Of a stretch of 64,000 bases of DNA, positions 1 through 8,667 are shown piece by piece (position 1 is the stretch's first letter; each line of letters opens with the position of its first letter). The notes under the pieces are model-generated. The model did no database searches. It was not told the DNA's origin and saw nothing but the letters and a program-made list of their open reading frames with translations. Origin of the DNA: Streptomyces sp. NBC_00461. GTDB lineage: Bacteria > Actinomycetota > Actinomycetes > Streptomycetales > Streptomycetaceae. The translations under genes and the position numbers were made by a program. The stretch spans positions 5,861,001 to 5,925,000 of the forward strand of contig NZ_CP107902.1 of assembly GCF_036013935.1 (NCBI RefSeq), given 5' to 3'.

Positions 1-652
1 GGGCGAACAGCGGCACCCGGGGAAACCCGGTGGCCAGGGCGGTCGACAGGTGCAGGAGCCAGTCGTGGTGGGCGCGGGCGTGGTCGCGCTCATGGGTGAG
101 GACGGCGTTGAGCTGGTGGTCGGTGAGCCGGTGCAGGGCACCCGTCGTGACGACCAGTTGGGGCGGATGGCCCGGCATCCACCAGGCGTCGGGGTACTCG
201 TCCTCCAGCACCAGCAGCGGGCCGCGCGCCGTCTCCTCCAGCCCGGCGGGCAGCTCGGGGGCGCGTTCACGCAGGTGCGCACGGGCCTGGCCGCGGCGCC
301 TGCGAGCGTCGACGAGTTCACGCGCGAGCATCGCCGTGGTCCAGCCGGCACCGCAGGCCAGCAGCAGGGTGAGGGCGACGGCCCAGGCCGGGGCGGCCGT
401 CAGGTCGTACGCCGCGGCCACGGCCGGGGGCGCCGGCGCGAAGACGTGGTCGCGGAAGGTGTGGAAGACGGCGGCCGCGCCCAGCACGAGCGCCGTCAGA
501 CAGCACAGCAGCACGGTGGCGACCAGGCACTGCCACACCCACAGCGCGACCACGGGCTCCCGCTCGGGCCACGCCGCCCGCACCAGCGCACGCGGAACCG
601 GCACGGCGGCCATCACGGCGGCGACGCTCAGCAGGAGCAGACAGACGGTCAT
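1..652 (-). CDS. M56 family (BlaR1-like) membrane metallopeptidase, partial
   Basis: The gene runs off the left edge of the window; about 217 N-terminal residues are visible and no stop codon. The protein has hydrophobic segments near residues 1-20, 38-62 and 88-105, then the zinc-peptidase motif HERDH at residues 187-191, in the context LTHERDHARAHHDW. This arrangement is typical of M56 peptidases related to BlaR1/MecR1, which usually cleave a BlaI-type repressor or act in membrane proteolysis. The ATG at 652 has a GGAG ribosome site 8-9 bases upstream. In many Streptomyces a BlaI repressor gene precedes this gene; none is recognisable in the 230 bases upstream here. The substrate is unknown. 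Confidence 0.85.
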   Translation of the reverse strand, partial: MTVCLLLLSVAAVMAAVPVPRALVRAAWPEREPVVALWVWQCLVATVLLCCLTALVLGAAAVFHTFRDHVFAPAPPAVAAAYDLTAAPAWAVALTLLLACGAGWTTAMLARELVDARRRRGQARAHLRERAPELPAGLEETARGPLLVLEDEYPDAWWMPGHPPQLVVTTGALHRLTDHQLNAVLTHERDHARAHHDWLLHLSTALATGFPRVPLFA

Positions 653-775
653 GCCACGGTCTCCTGATCCTGGTGAGGAAGGGGCGGGGCGGTGGGACGA
701 CGCGGCTCGGCGCGCGGGACCCCGCCCGCCAGTATGACGGCGAACGGCGCGTGAGTCAGGGGCTGACGGCCATCA

Positions 776-890
776 CGTACGTCCCACACTGTCATCGTGT
801 ACGTCCCGCACGGACCGCCCCGTACGTCCCGCGCGGTCGTCGTCACACCCCGCGACTCCCACTCCACACCCCGCGACTCCCGCTCACTCC
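776..890. repeat. Short direct repeats upstream of the M56 gene
   Basis: TACGTCCC occurs three times (from 778, 800 and 823), and a CACACCCCGCGACTCCC-like word occurs twice between about 844 and 880. They lie in the 230-bp non-coding stretch between the M56 start and the fumarylacetoacetase stop. They could be regulator sites for the M56 gene, but no family could be assigned. Confidence 0.3.
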
Positions 891-2122
891 ACCCCGCCTG
901 TCACGATCCGGCCGCTCACCTCGCCCAGTCCGACCTGGGTCCCGTCCGGCCCGGGCGCCCACGCCGAGAGCGTGACCACGTCCCCGTCCTCCAGGAACGT
1001 CCGCTTGCCGTCGGGAAGTTCCAGCGGATCCCGTCCGTTCCAGGTCAGCTCCAGCAGGGACCCGCGCTGCGACAGCTCCGGGCCGCTCACCGTGCCCGAG
1101 CCGTACAGGTCGCCGGTCCGCAGCGAGGCGCCGTTCACCGTCATGTGGGCCAGCTGCTGCGCCGCCGTCCAGTACATGGTGGAGAAGGGCGGCTCGGAGA
1201 CGACATGGCCGTTGATCGCGACGGAGATCCGCAGGTCGTAGCCGCCGGGCCCGTCACCCGAGGTGCCCGAGCCGTCCGTGTCGTCCAGATAGGGCAGCAG
1301 CGCATGCGTCCGCTCCGGCGGTGCCACGCGCGCGTCCTCCAGGGCGTCCAGCGGGGTGATCCACGCGGACACCGACGTGGCGAAGGACTTGCCGAGGAAC
1401 GGTCCGAGGGGGACGTACTCCCAGGCCTGGATGTCGCGCGCGGACCAGTCGTTGAGCAGGCACAGCCCGAACACGTGCTCCCGGAAGTCGCCGAGCGCCA
1501 CCGGCGTCCCGTGCTCCGAGGGCGCGCCCACCACGAAGCCGACCTCGGCCTCGATGTCCAGGCGGACGGACGGCCCGAAGACGGGAGCCGCGTCGGCCGG
1601 AGCCTTGCGCTGCCCGGACGGCCGTACGACGTCCGTGCCCGAGACCACCACCGTCCCCGAGCGCCCGTGGTAACCGATCGGGAGGTGCTTCCAGTTCGGT
1701 GTCAGCGAGTCCGCCGCGTCCGGGCGGAAGATCTGGCCGACGTTTCGCGCATGGTTCTCGGAGGCGTAGAAGTCGACGTAGTCCGCGACCTCGAACGGAA
1801 GATGGAGCGTCACCGACGACAGCGGGTGCAGGAAGGATCCGATCGCCCCCTGATGCGCCGGCACCGTGACCCACGCCGTCAGCGCGCGCCGCACGTCCGA
1901 CCAGGCGGTGCGGCCCGCTGCGAGAAGCGGGTTCAGCGAGGGGCGCGCGAGCAGGGTGGCGTACGGCGAGCTGAGCGCCTGCGCCGCCGCGCCCGCGTCG
2001 AGGACCTGGTCACCGAGCCGGACTCCGACGGTCCGCTGCGTCGAACCGGCGGGGGAGAACACGCCGTACGGAAGGTTGTGCGGACCGAAGGGGTCACCTT
2101 CGGGTACATCGAAGGGGGGCAT
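884..2122 (-). CDS. fahA: Fumarylacetoacetase
   Basis: Encodes 412 residues matching fumarylacetoacetate hydrolase in length and order. A short N-terminal domain begins PPFDVPEGDPFGPHNLPYG. The catalytic FAH domain includes FYASENHARNVGQIF, PIGYHGRSGTVVVSG, DIEAEVGFVVG, LLNDWSARDIQAWEY and PLGPFLGKSFATSVS, which carry the catalytic His and the metal-binding Asp/Glu residues. The enzyme performs the last step of tyrosine/homogentisate catabolism, giving fumarate and acetoacetate in the cytoplasm. The ATG at 2122 is preferred over the upstream in-frame ATG at 2167 because homologues start MPPFDVPEG. It stands alone and is transcribed away from the ATP-grasp gene. Confidence 0.95.
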   Translation of the reverse strand: MPPFDVPEGDPFGPHNLPYGVFSPAGSTQRTVGVRLGDQVLDAGAAAQALSSPYATLLARPSLNPLLAAGRTAWSDVRRALTAWVTVPAHQGAIGSFLHPLSSVTLHLPFEVADYVDFYASENHARNVGQIFRPDAADSLTPNWKHLPIGYHGRSGTVVVSGTDVVRPSGQRKAPADAAPVFGPSVRLDIEAEVGFVVGAPSEHGTPVALGDFREHVFGLCLLNDWSARDIQAWEYVPLGPFLGKSFATSVSAWITPLDALEDARVAPPERTHALLPYLDDTDGSGTSGDGPGGYDLRISVAINGHVVSEPPFSTMYWTAAQQLAHMTVNGASLRTGDLYGSGTVSGPELSQRGSLLELTWNGRDPLELPDGKRTFLEDGDVVTLSAWAPGPDGTQVGLGEVSGRIVTGGVE

Positions 2123-2305
2123 GGGGTGCTGCCTCACTCTCGTGTGTTCCTGCTGGTCGTGCCACACGTTACGGCTGAGTTGCCTCTCTTGGGCAGTGTC
2201 TAAAGAGTTTGCAATGTCCGAATTGGCCTTGTCGGAGACCCCAATTCCGGCTTAGCGTCCTTTGGGGGACACGGACGGGGTGGGTCCGGTCCGTAGGGGG
2301 GACGC

Positions 2306-3586
2306 GTGGGGGGACCCGTGGCCAGGAGCAGCAGGAGTGTGCCTTTTGAGGCCGACCGTGATGTGCCCGGCCTGATCGTCAAGTTCGGCGACTATCCGCT
2401 GCACCACGGCGGCGTCGGCGCGATCCGCAGCCTGGGCCGCCTGGGCGTGCCGATGTATGCAATCACGGAGGACCGCTACACGCCCGCCGCCTCCTCCCGC
2501 TATCTCAAGAAGGCCTTCGTCTGGCCGACCACCGGCACCGAGAATCCCGACCACCTGGTGGAAGGCCTGCTGCGCGTCGGCCGCCGCATCGGCCGTCCCA
2601 CCGTCCTCGTCCCCACGGACGAGGAGGCAGCCGTCCTGATCGCCGAGAACCAGGACGCGCTCAAGAGCTTCTTCCTTTTCCCGCGCGTCGAACCGGCCCT
2701 GCCGCGCCGCCTCGCCAGCAAGCAGGGCCTGCACGAACTGTGCGTGGAACACGGCATCCCGAGCCCGACCGCCGCGTTCCCGCAGTCCTACGACGACATC
2801 GTGGCCTTCGCCGACAAGGCCCGCTTCCCGATGGTGGCCAAGAACCGCGAGGCGTTCATGCGGCGCAAGCAGCCCGCGGTGAACGGCACGACGAGGATCG
2901 CCACCCGAGAGGGCCTGCTCAGCCTCGCCCGGGACTGGGGCGAGCACCCCGGGGTGATCCTCCAGGAGTACCTGCCGCGGGAGGACGCCGAGGACTGGAT
3001 CGTGCACGCCTACTTCGACCAGGACTCGACCCCGCTCGCCATGTTCACCGGAGTCAAGGTGCGCTCCTGGCCACCGCACGCGGGCATGACGGCGAACGCG
3101 TACGTCGTCGACAATCCGGAACTCGCGGACCTCGCCGCGCGTTTCATCAAACAGATCGGCTTCACCGGCATCATCGACCTCGACCTGCGCTTCGACCGGC
3201 GCGACGGACTGTACAAACTCCTCGACTTCAACCCGCGCATGGGCGCCCAGTTCCGGCTCTTCGAGAACGAGTCGGGGGTGGACGTCGTCCGCGCCATGCA
3301 TCTGGATCTGACCGGACGCCCCGTCCCGGAGGGGGAACAGCGGGCCGGCCACCGGTACATCGTGGAGAACATCGACCTGCCCGCCCTGCTCGCCTACCGC
3401 CGCAGCGGCTATACGACGCCGCACGCACCGGCGCGCGCGAGCGGGACGGAGCTGGCCTGGCTCGCGGGTGACGACCCGCTGCCTTTCGTCACGATGCTCG
3501 CGCGCTTCGTGCGGCCTGGCGCGAAGCACCTGTACCAACTGTGGCGGACCAACCGCCGTGGCAGCAGCACCAGTTCGAGCAGCTAG
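2306..3586 (+). CDS. ATP-grasp domain protein (carboxylate-amine/thiol ligase-like)
   Basis: Up to 426 residues with an ATP-grasp fold. The N-terminal subdomain (GLIVKFGDYPLHHGGVGAIR onward) resembles a pre-ATP-grasp Rossmann-like domain. A nucleotide-binding segment contains FPMVAKNREAF and VILQEYLPRE, and a metal-binding segment contains IDLDLRFDRRDGLYKLLDFN, where D and N are the likely Mg ligands. The specific substrate cannot be told from sequence; distant relatives ligate amino acids or peptides. The start is ambiguous: GTG at 2306, 2318 and 2339 are in frame and each has a G-rich upstream stretch. The FAD oxidoreductase gene follows 64 bases after the stop and the pair is probably co-transcribed. 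Confidence 0.8.
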   Translation: MGGPVARSSRSVPFEADRDVPGLIVKFGDYPLHHGGVGAIRSLGRLGVPMYAITEDRYTPAASSRYLKKAFVWPTTGTENPDHLVEGLLRVGRRIGRPTVLVPTDEEAAVLIAENQDALKSFFLFPRVEPALPRRLASKQGLHELCVEHGIPSPTAAFPQSYDDIVAFADKARFPMVAKNREAFMRRKQPAVNGTTRIATREGLLSLARDWGEHPGVILQEYLPREDAEDWIVHAYFDQDSTPLAMFTGVKVRSWPPHAGMTANAYVVDNPELADLAARFIKQIGFTGIIDLDLRFDRRDGLYKLLDFNPRMGAQFRLFENESGVDVVRAMHLDLTGRPVPEGEQRAGHRYIVENIDLPALLAYRRSGYTTPHAPARASGTELAWLAGDDPLPFVTMLARFVRPGAKHLYQLWRTNRRGSSTSSSS

Positions 3587-3650
3587 CAGCAGTACCAGCT
3601 GCGAGAGCCGGACACGAAGTGACGAAGTAATTGTCCTGGGGAGGGACTTC

Positions 3651-4853
3651 GTGATTCAACCGGTTGCAGTCATCGGCGCCGGGCCCTTCGGCCTGTCGAC
3701 CGCCGCCCATCTGCGAGCGCGTGGCATCCCTGTCCGCGTCTTCGGCGACCCCATGGTCAGCTGGCGCGACCACATGCCCGTCGGAATGCTCCTGAAGTCG
3801 ACTCCGGCCGCATCCAATTTCGACGCCCCGCAGCAGGGGCACAACCTCGTCGACTACTGCGACGCCGCCGGCATCAAGCGGCTCGTGACGGATGAGGACA
3901 TCATCCCGGTCGAGACGTTCATCGCCTACGGCGAGTGGTTCCGGCAGAAGCTGGTGCCCGAGCTGGAGCAGGTGCGGGTCGTGTCGGTGGAGCGGAACAA
4001 GAGCGGCGGCTTCGAACTGAAGCTGGACTCGGGCGAGTTGTTCACCGCCCGCGCGGTCGTCGTGGCGACCGGCCTGTCCGGCCTGGAGCGCCTGCCGGCC
4101 GAGCTCGCCTCGGCCGCGCCGGACGGGCCCACGCCCACGGGCCCGGTCTCCCACAGCTCCCAGCAGCACGACCTCACGCGCTACGCCGGCAAGGACCTGA
4201 TCGTCGTCGGCGCCGGCCAGTCCGCGCTGGAGACGGCGGCGCTGGCGGCGGAGGCGGGCGCGCAGGTCAGGGTGGTGTCCCGCGGCCGCGGCAGGGTCGC
4301 CTTCGGGGCGCCGCCGTGGAAGCAGCCGAAGCTGCGCCCCGAGTCGCCCTTCGGCCGCGCCTGGTCCCTGTGGGCCCTCAGCTACTACCCGCACCCCTAC
4401 CGCTACCTCCCGGCCGAGGCCCGCCACTATCTGGTGCGCCGCGTCCTCGGCCCGCTCGGCGCCTGGTGGCTTCGCGACCGCTTCGAGGGGAAGGTGCAGG
4501 TCAGCGAGGTCGACCGGATCGTGCGCACGGACGCGACCGACGGCGGCCCGACCCTGACGGTCCGTACGCACGCCGGTGGCCTCCAGAAGCTGTCCGCGGA
4601 CCACGTCATCGCGGCCACCGGATACCGCGTGGACATCGCCGCGATGGACTTCCTCGGCCACGGACTGCGCACACGTCTGGCGGTGAGCCGGGGCGCGCCC
4701 AAACTGGGCGCGGGGTACGTCTCCTCGGTCCCGGGCCTGTACTTCACGGGCCTGCCGGCCGCGTCGTCGTACGGCCCCGTGATGCGCTTCGTGTGCGGCA
4801 CGGAGTTCGCCTCTCCGAGGCTCGCCGCACACTTGGCCGCAGCGCACGGGTAG
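3651..4853 (+). CDS. FAD/NAD(P)-binding flavoprotein oxidoreductase
   Basis: About 400 residues. The N-terminal dinucleotide-binding glycine motif is VIGAGPFGLSTAAHL (residues 6-20) and a second Rossmann motif is LIVVGAGQSALETAAL, near residue 185, as in two-dinucleotide-binding flavoproteins (FMO/lysine N-hydroxylase-like). An ATG-motif-like VVATGL (about residue 140) and AATGYR near the C-terminus support FAD binding. The GTG at 3651 follows a GGGGAGGGA ribosome site and puts the glycine motif at the usual distance from the N-terminus; the open frame extends upstream into the ATP-grasp gene without a credible start. Co-directional with the ATP-grasp gene, which suggests a shared tailoring pathway. 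Substrate unknown. Confidence 0.82.
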   Translation: MIQPVAVIGAGPFGLSTAAHLRARGIPVRVFGDPMVSWRDHMPVGMLLKSTPAASNFDAPQQGHNLVDYCDAAGIKRLVTDEDIIPVETFIAYGEWFRQKLVPELEQVRVVSVERNKSGGFELKLDSGELFTARAVVVATGLSGLERLPAELASAAPDGPTPTGPVSHSSQQHDLTRYAGKDLIVVGAGQSALETAALAAEAGAQVRVVSRGRGRVAFGAPPWKQPKLRPESPFGRAWSLWALSYYPHPYRYLPAEARHYLVRRVLGPLGAWWLRDRFEGKVQVSEVDRIVRTDATDGGPTLTVRTHAGGLQKLSADHVIAATGYRVDIAAMDFLGHGLRTRLAVSRGAPKLGAGYVSSVPGLYFTGLPAASSYGPVMRFVCGTEFASPRLAAHLAAAHG

Positions 4854-4986
4854 ACGGGCGCCGCGCACGCCACCGGGCGATGAAGGGCCCACAGGACCAG
4901 GGGAGTTGACCAAGGAGCGGCGGTGCACATCGCCATCGTCCGGTTCGCGATGAGTCGGTGGGGCGTCTGGTCCGTATTCTCTGATC

Positions 4987-5799
4987 ATGGCCGCACCCAC
5001 CGCATATGCACTCATCGCCACCGACCTGGACGGCACGCTGCTCCGTGGCGACGACACGCTGTCCGACCGGTCTCTCGCAGCGCTCGCGCGGGTGGCCGGT
5101 GCCGGCGCCCGTCACCTCGTCGTGACGGGCCGGCCGGCGCCCAGAGTGCGGCCGCTCCTGGACGCCCTGGGCAGCAGGGGGCTCGCGGTGTGCGGACAGG
5201 GCGCGCAGGTGTACGACGCCGGCGCGAACCGTCTGCTGTGGTCCGTCACGCTGGACCGGGAGCTGGCCGAGACCGCCCTCGGCAAGATCGAGGCAGAGGT
5301 GGGCCAGGTGTACGCGGCCGTCGACCAGGACGGAGTGGAGGGACTCACGCTCATCGAACCGGGCTATCTGATGCCGCACCCGACCCTGCCGGCCGTGCGG
5401 GTCGACCGGCGCGACGACCTGTGGTGCGAGCCCATCAGCAAGGTGCTGCTGCGCCATCCTGACCTGTCCGACGACGAGTTGGCGTCGACGGCGCGCTCGG
5501 TGGTCGGTTCGCTGGCCACCGTCACCATGTCCGGACCCGGGACCGTCGAACTCCAGCCATGCGGCATCACCAAGGCGACGGGTCTCGCGCTGGCCGCCGC
5601 GCACCTGGGACTCGGACCGGAACAGACGATCGCCTTCGGCGACATGCCCAACGACATCCCGATGTTCGACTGGGCCGCCCACGGCGTCGCCATGGCCAAC
5701 GCCCATCCCGAACTCAAGGCGGTGGCCGACGAGATCACCACGTCGAACGAGGACGACGGCATCGCCGTCGTCCTCGAAAGACTCTTCCCGAGCGAGTGA
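4987..5799 (+). CDS. HAD-superfamily (Cof/IIB type) hydrolase
   Basis: A 270-residue haloacid-dehalogenase-like phosphatase. Motif I is TDLDGTLL, with the nucleophile Asp13 and Asp15. Motif II is VVTGRP, near residues 40-45. Motif III includes GITKATGLALAAAHLG, and motif IV is FGDMPNDIPMFDWA, near residues 217-230. The large cap between motifs II and III places it in subfamily IIB (Cof-type), which dephosphorylates small sugar or nucleotide phosphates. It starts with ATG and ends 7 bases before the convergent SLT-domain gene. The natural substrate is not predictable. Confidence 0.9.
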   Translation: MAAPTAYALIATDLDGTLLRGDDTLSDRSLAALARVAGAGARHLVVTGRPAPRVRPLLDALGSRGLAVCGQGAQVYDAGANRLLWSVTLDRELAETALGKIEAEVGQVYAAVDQDGVEGLTLIEPGYLMPHPTLPAVRVDRRDDLWCEPISKVLLRHPDLSDDELASTARSVVGSLATVTMSGPGTVELQPCGITKATGLALAAAHLGLGPEQTIAFGDMPNDIPMFDWAAHGVAMANAHPELKAVADEITTSNEDDGIAVVLERLFPSE

Positions 5800-5805
5800 T
5801 ACGGC

Positions 5806-6288
5806 TCAGTACGCGCCGAACACGTTGTCGATCGACCCGTACCGCGCGGCCGCGTACTTGCAGGCGGCGGTGATGTTCGCGACCGGGTCGTAGGGGTCGT
5901 ACAAGGTGCCGGGCACGTGGTAGGCGAGGAACGTCGGGTCGATGACCTGCAGCAGCCCCTTGGACGGGGTTCCGGCGACCGCGTTCGAGTCCCAGAGGTT
6001 GATGGCGGCCGGGTTGCCCGAGGACTCGCGGATGACGTTGCGGTAAATGCCGTCGTACGTCCCGGGGATGCCGTTCTGCGCCATCACCTGCAGGGATGCC
6101 CGGATCCAGCCGTCGAGGTTGTCGGCGTAGCCCAGGGACTTGGCGGTGGCCACGGTCGGGGTGGCCGCGGAGGCGCTGGTCGCGCCGATGATCGGGAGGG
6201 CGAGAACGGCGGCGCCCGTGCCGATGACGGCGAGCTTGCGGGCGAGGCGGGAGTTCTTGGTGCGGCGGTGCTGAGCGGCAGCAGGCAT
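5806..6288 (-). CDS. Secreted SLT-domain (lytic transglycosylase-like) protein
   Basis: 160 residues. A Sec signal peptide is visible: a basic N-region, a hydrophobic core (KLAVIGTGAAVLALPIIGA) and a TSASAA cleavage region near residue 41. The mature part is an SLT/goose-lysozyme-like fold with IYRNVIRESSGNPAAINLWDSNA, whose Glu is the expected catalytic acid, followed by KGLLQVIDPTFLAYH and NITAACKYAAARYGSIDNVFG. This is the short secreted SLT family common in Streptomyces, which cuts or remodels peptidoglycan. Expression is probably controlled by the c-di-AMP riboswitch just upstream, as is typical for actinobacterial cell-wall hydrolases. Confidence 0.92.
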   Translation of the reverse strand: MPAAAQHRRTKNSRLARKLAVIGTGAAVLALPIIGATSASAATPTVATAKSLGYADNLDGWIRASLQVMAQNGIPGTYDGIYRNVIRESSGNPAAINLWDSNAVAGTPSKGLLQVIDPTFLAYHVPGTLYDPYDPVANITAACKYAAARYGSIDNVFGAY

Positions 6289-6302
6289 GGCGGGGTTCCT
6301 CT

Positions 6303-6443
6303 CCGGCGCCTACGAGGTGAGCTGTCGGGTTCGGGCGGGAGCTGCCCGGCCGCGCCGCCCTGCGGCGTCGCGACTTCACCCCTAGCCGGTCCGGGACGGT
6401 GCCCGGTCCGGCGGCTTACCTGGTTCCCCCGCTCCTGCCGTGC
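6303..6443 (-). ncRNA. c-di-AMP riboswitch (ydaO/yuaA type)
   Basis: Read on the minus strand, the leader of the SLT-domain gene holds the conserved pieces of a ydaO aptamer in order. These are GGAGCGGGGGAACCAGGTAAG, split by pairing elements, then TAGGGGTGAAGTCGCGACGCC, a variable GC-rich stem, and finally CCGAACCCGACAGCTCACC followed by TCGTAGGCGCCGGAGAGG, which runs into the ribosome site. In Streptomyces this class binds cyclic di-AMP and switches off resuscitation-promoting-factor and transglycosylase genes. The position 15 bases from the ATG of a cell-wall hydrolase fits that role. Confidence 0.88.
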
Positions 6444-6450
6444 GAGTGAG

Positions 6451-7493
6451 TTCGTCGATGGGTCGTGTCCAGGCGGCGGCAGGATTCGGCGTTCCGCCCG
6501 ACAGGCCGGGAACGTATGCGAGAGCACATGTCCGGAACAAGTGCCGAATTCAGAGATCACGCCTATTGACCTTGGTCTGAGGCATATGGGTCGCTTGATC
6601 CTTTGCGGTTGCCAACCCTCAACTTGCGTACGGGCGCAGCGAAATCGACAGAAGTCGGACGGCCGTCGACCTGCGCGACGGCGTGACCCAACTCACTGGC
6701 TCCCGTAACAGTGGCAAATCGGGCAATGGGCCCAACTCGTAGTCAATCAACTGTCCGTGGGGTTCGCTTCCCCCAGCTTCGATGGAAGATTACGTCTCCA
6801 TCTTCGGCGTACACCACCCCATTAGGGGTGAAAGGGACTCCCTGGCGCAGGTGGTCCACCGGGGATCCGGGGGCGGCGGACGAGCGTGGCGGCCGCCCGT
6901 GCGTGCATGTCCACCGCGAGGGCGGAACCTCCCCTGTGGTGCGCGTCGTTGTCATGGCAGTCGTCCGTCGAGCACACCGTGACGACCGCTTGAGCGGCTC
7001 GGGCGGGCGGGTCGCGATCTGGAGGGAGTGGAAGCCGCCCCAGGAGATGCCGACGTGCCCACTCCCATGGAGTAGTCGCCGCACGGCGGGAAAGGGTGAG
7101 CGCAGACCCCCCGGTCGGCCGAAGGGGGCGTGGTCGCCGTCAGGGGGACTGCCCGCTGCCGGATGCGGCGCCTGTCTCCGTCCGGGGCGCAGACTGCTGC
7201 CTGCCTCGGAGCGGGCGGAGGCGCCGACAGGCAAGGCGACGGGTAGGGCGACGGGTGGGGCGACAGGTAGGGCGACAGGTAGGGCGACAGGCAAGGTGAT
7301 GGGGAAGTCGATAGATATCCGCTCATATCAGGTGATCAAAAACATACCGGTCGTGATCCGATACCGCCCGTGGTGGACGGGTGGGTGGCATCGGTGATCG
7401 AAAGGTGACCGGATACGCTGACTTGAGTGATGTCAGCGACCTATCGACAAACCGTGTAACCGCCAGCAGACACCAGCAGACAGGAGACCCCTC
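6451..7493. other. About 1 kb without a convincing gene
   Basis: Open frames exist on both strands (for example 6711-7397 plus and 6743-7294 minus), but their translations are low-complexity, Arg/Pro/Gly-rich and match no family I know. The stretch holds a 12-bp tandem repeat (listed separately) and, by position, the promoters of the SLT gene (leftward) and of the polyprenyl synthase (rightward). The 7310-7430 part is relatively AT-rich for this genome and is the likeliest promoter zone. Confidence 0.5.
7223..7306. repeat. 12-bp tandem repeat, seven units
   Basis: Seven consecutive 12-base units with the core GGCGACAGGTAG and variants GGCGACGGGTAG, GGCGACGGGTGG, GGCGACAGGCAA and GGTGATGGGGAA. 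They lie about 190 bp upstream of the polyprenyl synthase start. Because the unit is a multiple of three, every reading frame stays open through it, which inflates spurious ORFs here. Confidence 0.85.
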
Positions 7494-8504
7494 GTGACCG
7501 TCGTCGGGCCGTTCGGGCTGAGCGTGCGGGACCAGGCTCTGGAAGCCGATGTCCAGGCCGGATTGGCGGCCGTCGAGGAAGGTTTGCTCGAAGCCACCAA
7601 GAGTGAGGTGCCCTTCATCACGGAGGCCGCCCAGCACCTGGTGCGGGCGGGTGGAAAGCGCTTCCGCCCGCTGCTCGTGATGCTCGCCGCCCAGTTCGGT
7701 GATCCGTACGCCCCCGGGATCGTGCCGTCGGCCGTGGTGGTGGAGCTGACCCATCTGGCGACGCTGTACCACGACGACGTGATGGACGAGGCCGCGGTGC
7801 GGCGCGGTGTGGACAGCGCCAACACCCGCTGGGGCAACTCGGTCGCGGTCCTCACCGGCGATTTCCTGTTCGCGCGCGCCTCGCACATCCTGGCCGACCT
7901 CGGTCCCGAGGCGGTCCGGGTCCAGGCGGAGGCGTTCGAGCGGTTGGTCACCGGGCAGATCCTGGAGACGGCGGGGCCGCAGGACGGGCGGGACCCGGTC
8001 GATCACTACCTGGACGTGCTGGGGGGCAAGACGGGCTCGCTGGTGGCCGTGTCGTGCCGCTTCGGCGCAATGATGTCGGGCGCCGACGAGACGGTCGTGG
8101 ACGTGCTGACGCAGTACGGGGAGCGGCTCGGCGTGGCCTTCCAGCTGGCGGACGACGTGCTGGACATCGCCTCGGACTCGCGCGAGTCCGGAAAGACGCC
8201 GGGCACCGATCTGCGCGAGGGGATCCCCACGATGCCGGTGCTGCGGCTGCGGGAGCGGGCGGCGCGGCTGGGGCTGGCCGAGGACATCGCCCTGTGCGAG
8301 CTGCTGGACTCCGACCTCGGCGACGACGCCCGGCTCGCGGAGGCGCTCACGGCGCTTCGCGCGCACCCCGCGCTGGAGCAGGCGCGCCGGGACACCGTGC
8401 GCTACGCCGAGGAGGCGCGGGCGGCGCTGGCTCCGCTGCCGGAGTGCGGCGCGAGGCTCGCGCTGATGGAAATGTGCGACGCCGTGGTGCACCGGGCCGG
8501 CTGA
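7494..8504 (+). CDS. Polyprenyl diphosphate synthase (trans-isoprenyl synthase)
   Basis: 336 residues with both aspartate-rich motifs of the trans-isoprenyl diphosphate synthase family. The first is LATLYHDDVMDEAAVRRG (DDxxD), preceded by GGKRFRPLLVMLAAQ; the second is FQLADDVLDIASD (DDxxD). It elongates allylic diphosphates with IPP; in this genomic position in Streptomyces it is presumed to make the long menaquinone side chain. The residues before the first motif are small/bulky (THLATLY), consistent with a long-chain product, though this is only a hint. The GTG start at 7494 has a CAGGAG site 8 bases upstream. Confidence 0.93.
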   Translation: MTVVGPFGLSVRDQALEADVQAGLAAVEEGLLEATKSEVPFITEAAQHLVRAGGKRFRPLLVMLAAQFGDPYAPGIVPSAVVVELTHLATLYHDDVMDEAAVRRGVDSANTRWGNSVAVLTGDFLFARASHILADLGPEAVRVQAEAFERLVTGQILETAGPQDGRDPVDHYLDVLGGKTGSLVAVSCRFGAMMSGADETVVDVLTQYGERLGVAFQLADDVLDIASDSRESGKTPGTDLREGIPTMPVLRLRERAARLGLAEDIALCELLDSDLGDDARLAEALTALRAHPALEQARRDTVRYAEEARAALAPLPECGARLALMEMCDAVVHRAG

Positions 8505-8555
8505 ACTCCCCACCGGCCCGCGTCTGAACGCGCCACTGACCTGCGCCTACGGCGA

Positions 8556-8571
8556 TGTGACGCCCATCACA
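8556..8571. promoter_or_regulatory. CRP-type palindromic operator candidate
   Basis: TGTGACGCCCATCACA is a perfect TGTGA-N6-TCACA palindrome, the classical CRP/FNR-family site. It is close to the GTG-N6-GNCAC motif reported for Streptomyces Crp. It lies 97 bp upstream of the CHRD-domain gene start and 52 bp after the polyprenyl synthase stop, so it most likely regulates the CHRD gene. Confidence 0.55.
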
Positions 8572-8667
8572 TGCCTGGACTGAGTCCAAACTGAGATCGC
8601 TTCCGTAGTCATACGCAGAAGGTCGACGCAGGGGGTGTCGGCCGGTCTACGGGGAGAAAACAGCATC

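Noticed and set aside
649-867. Small minus-strand frame just upstream of the M56 gene, a possible BlaI repressor
   Set aside because: No helix-turn-helix or BlaI-like sequence; it is too short and simply ends at the M56 start.
6711-7397. Plus-strand open frame of 228 codons and an overlapping minus-strand frame of 183 codons
   Set aside because: Both run through a 12-bp repeat that keeps all frames open; translations are low-complexity and unlike any family known to me, with no good ribosome site.
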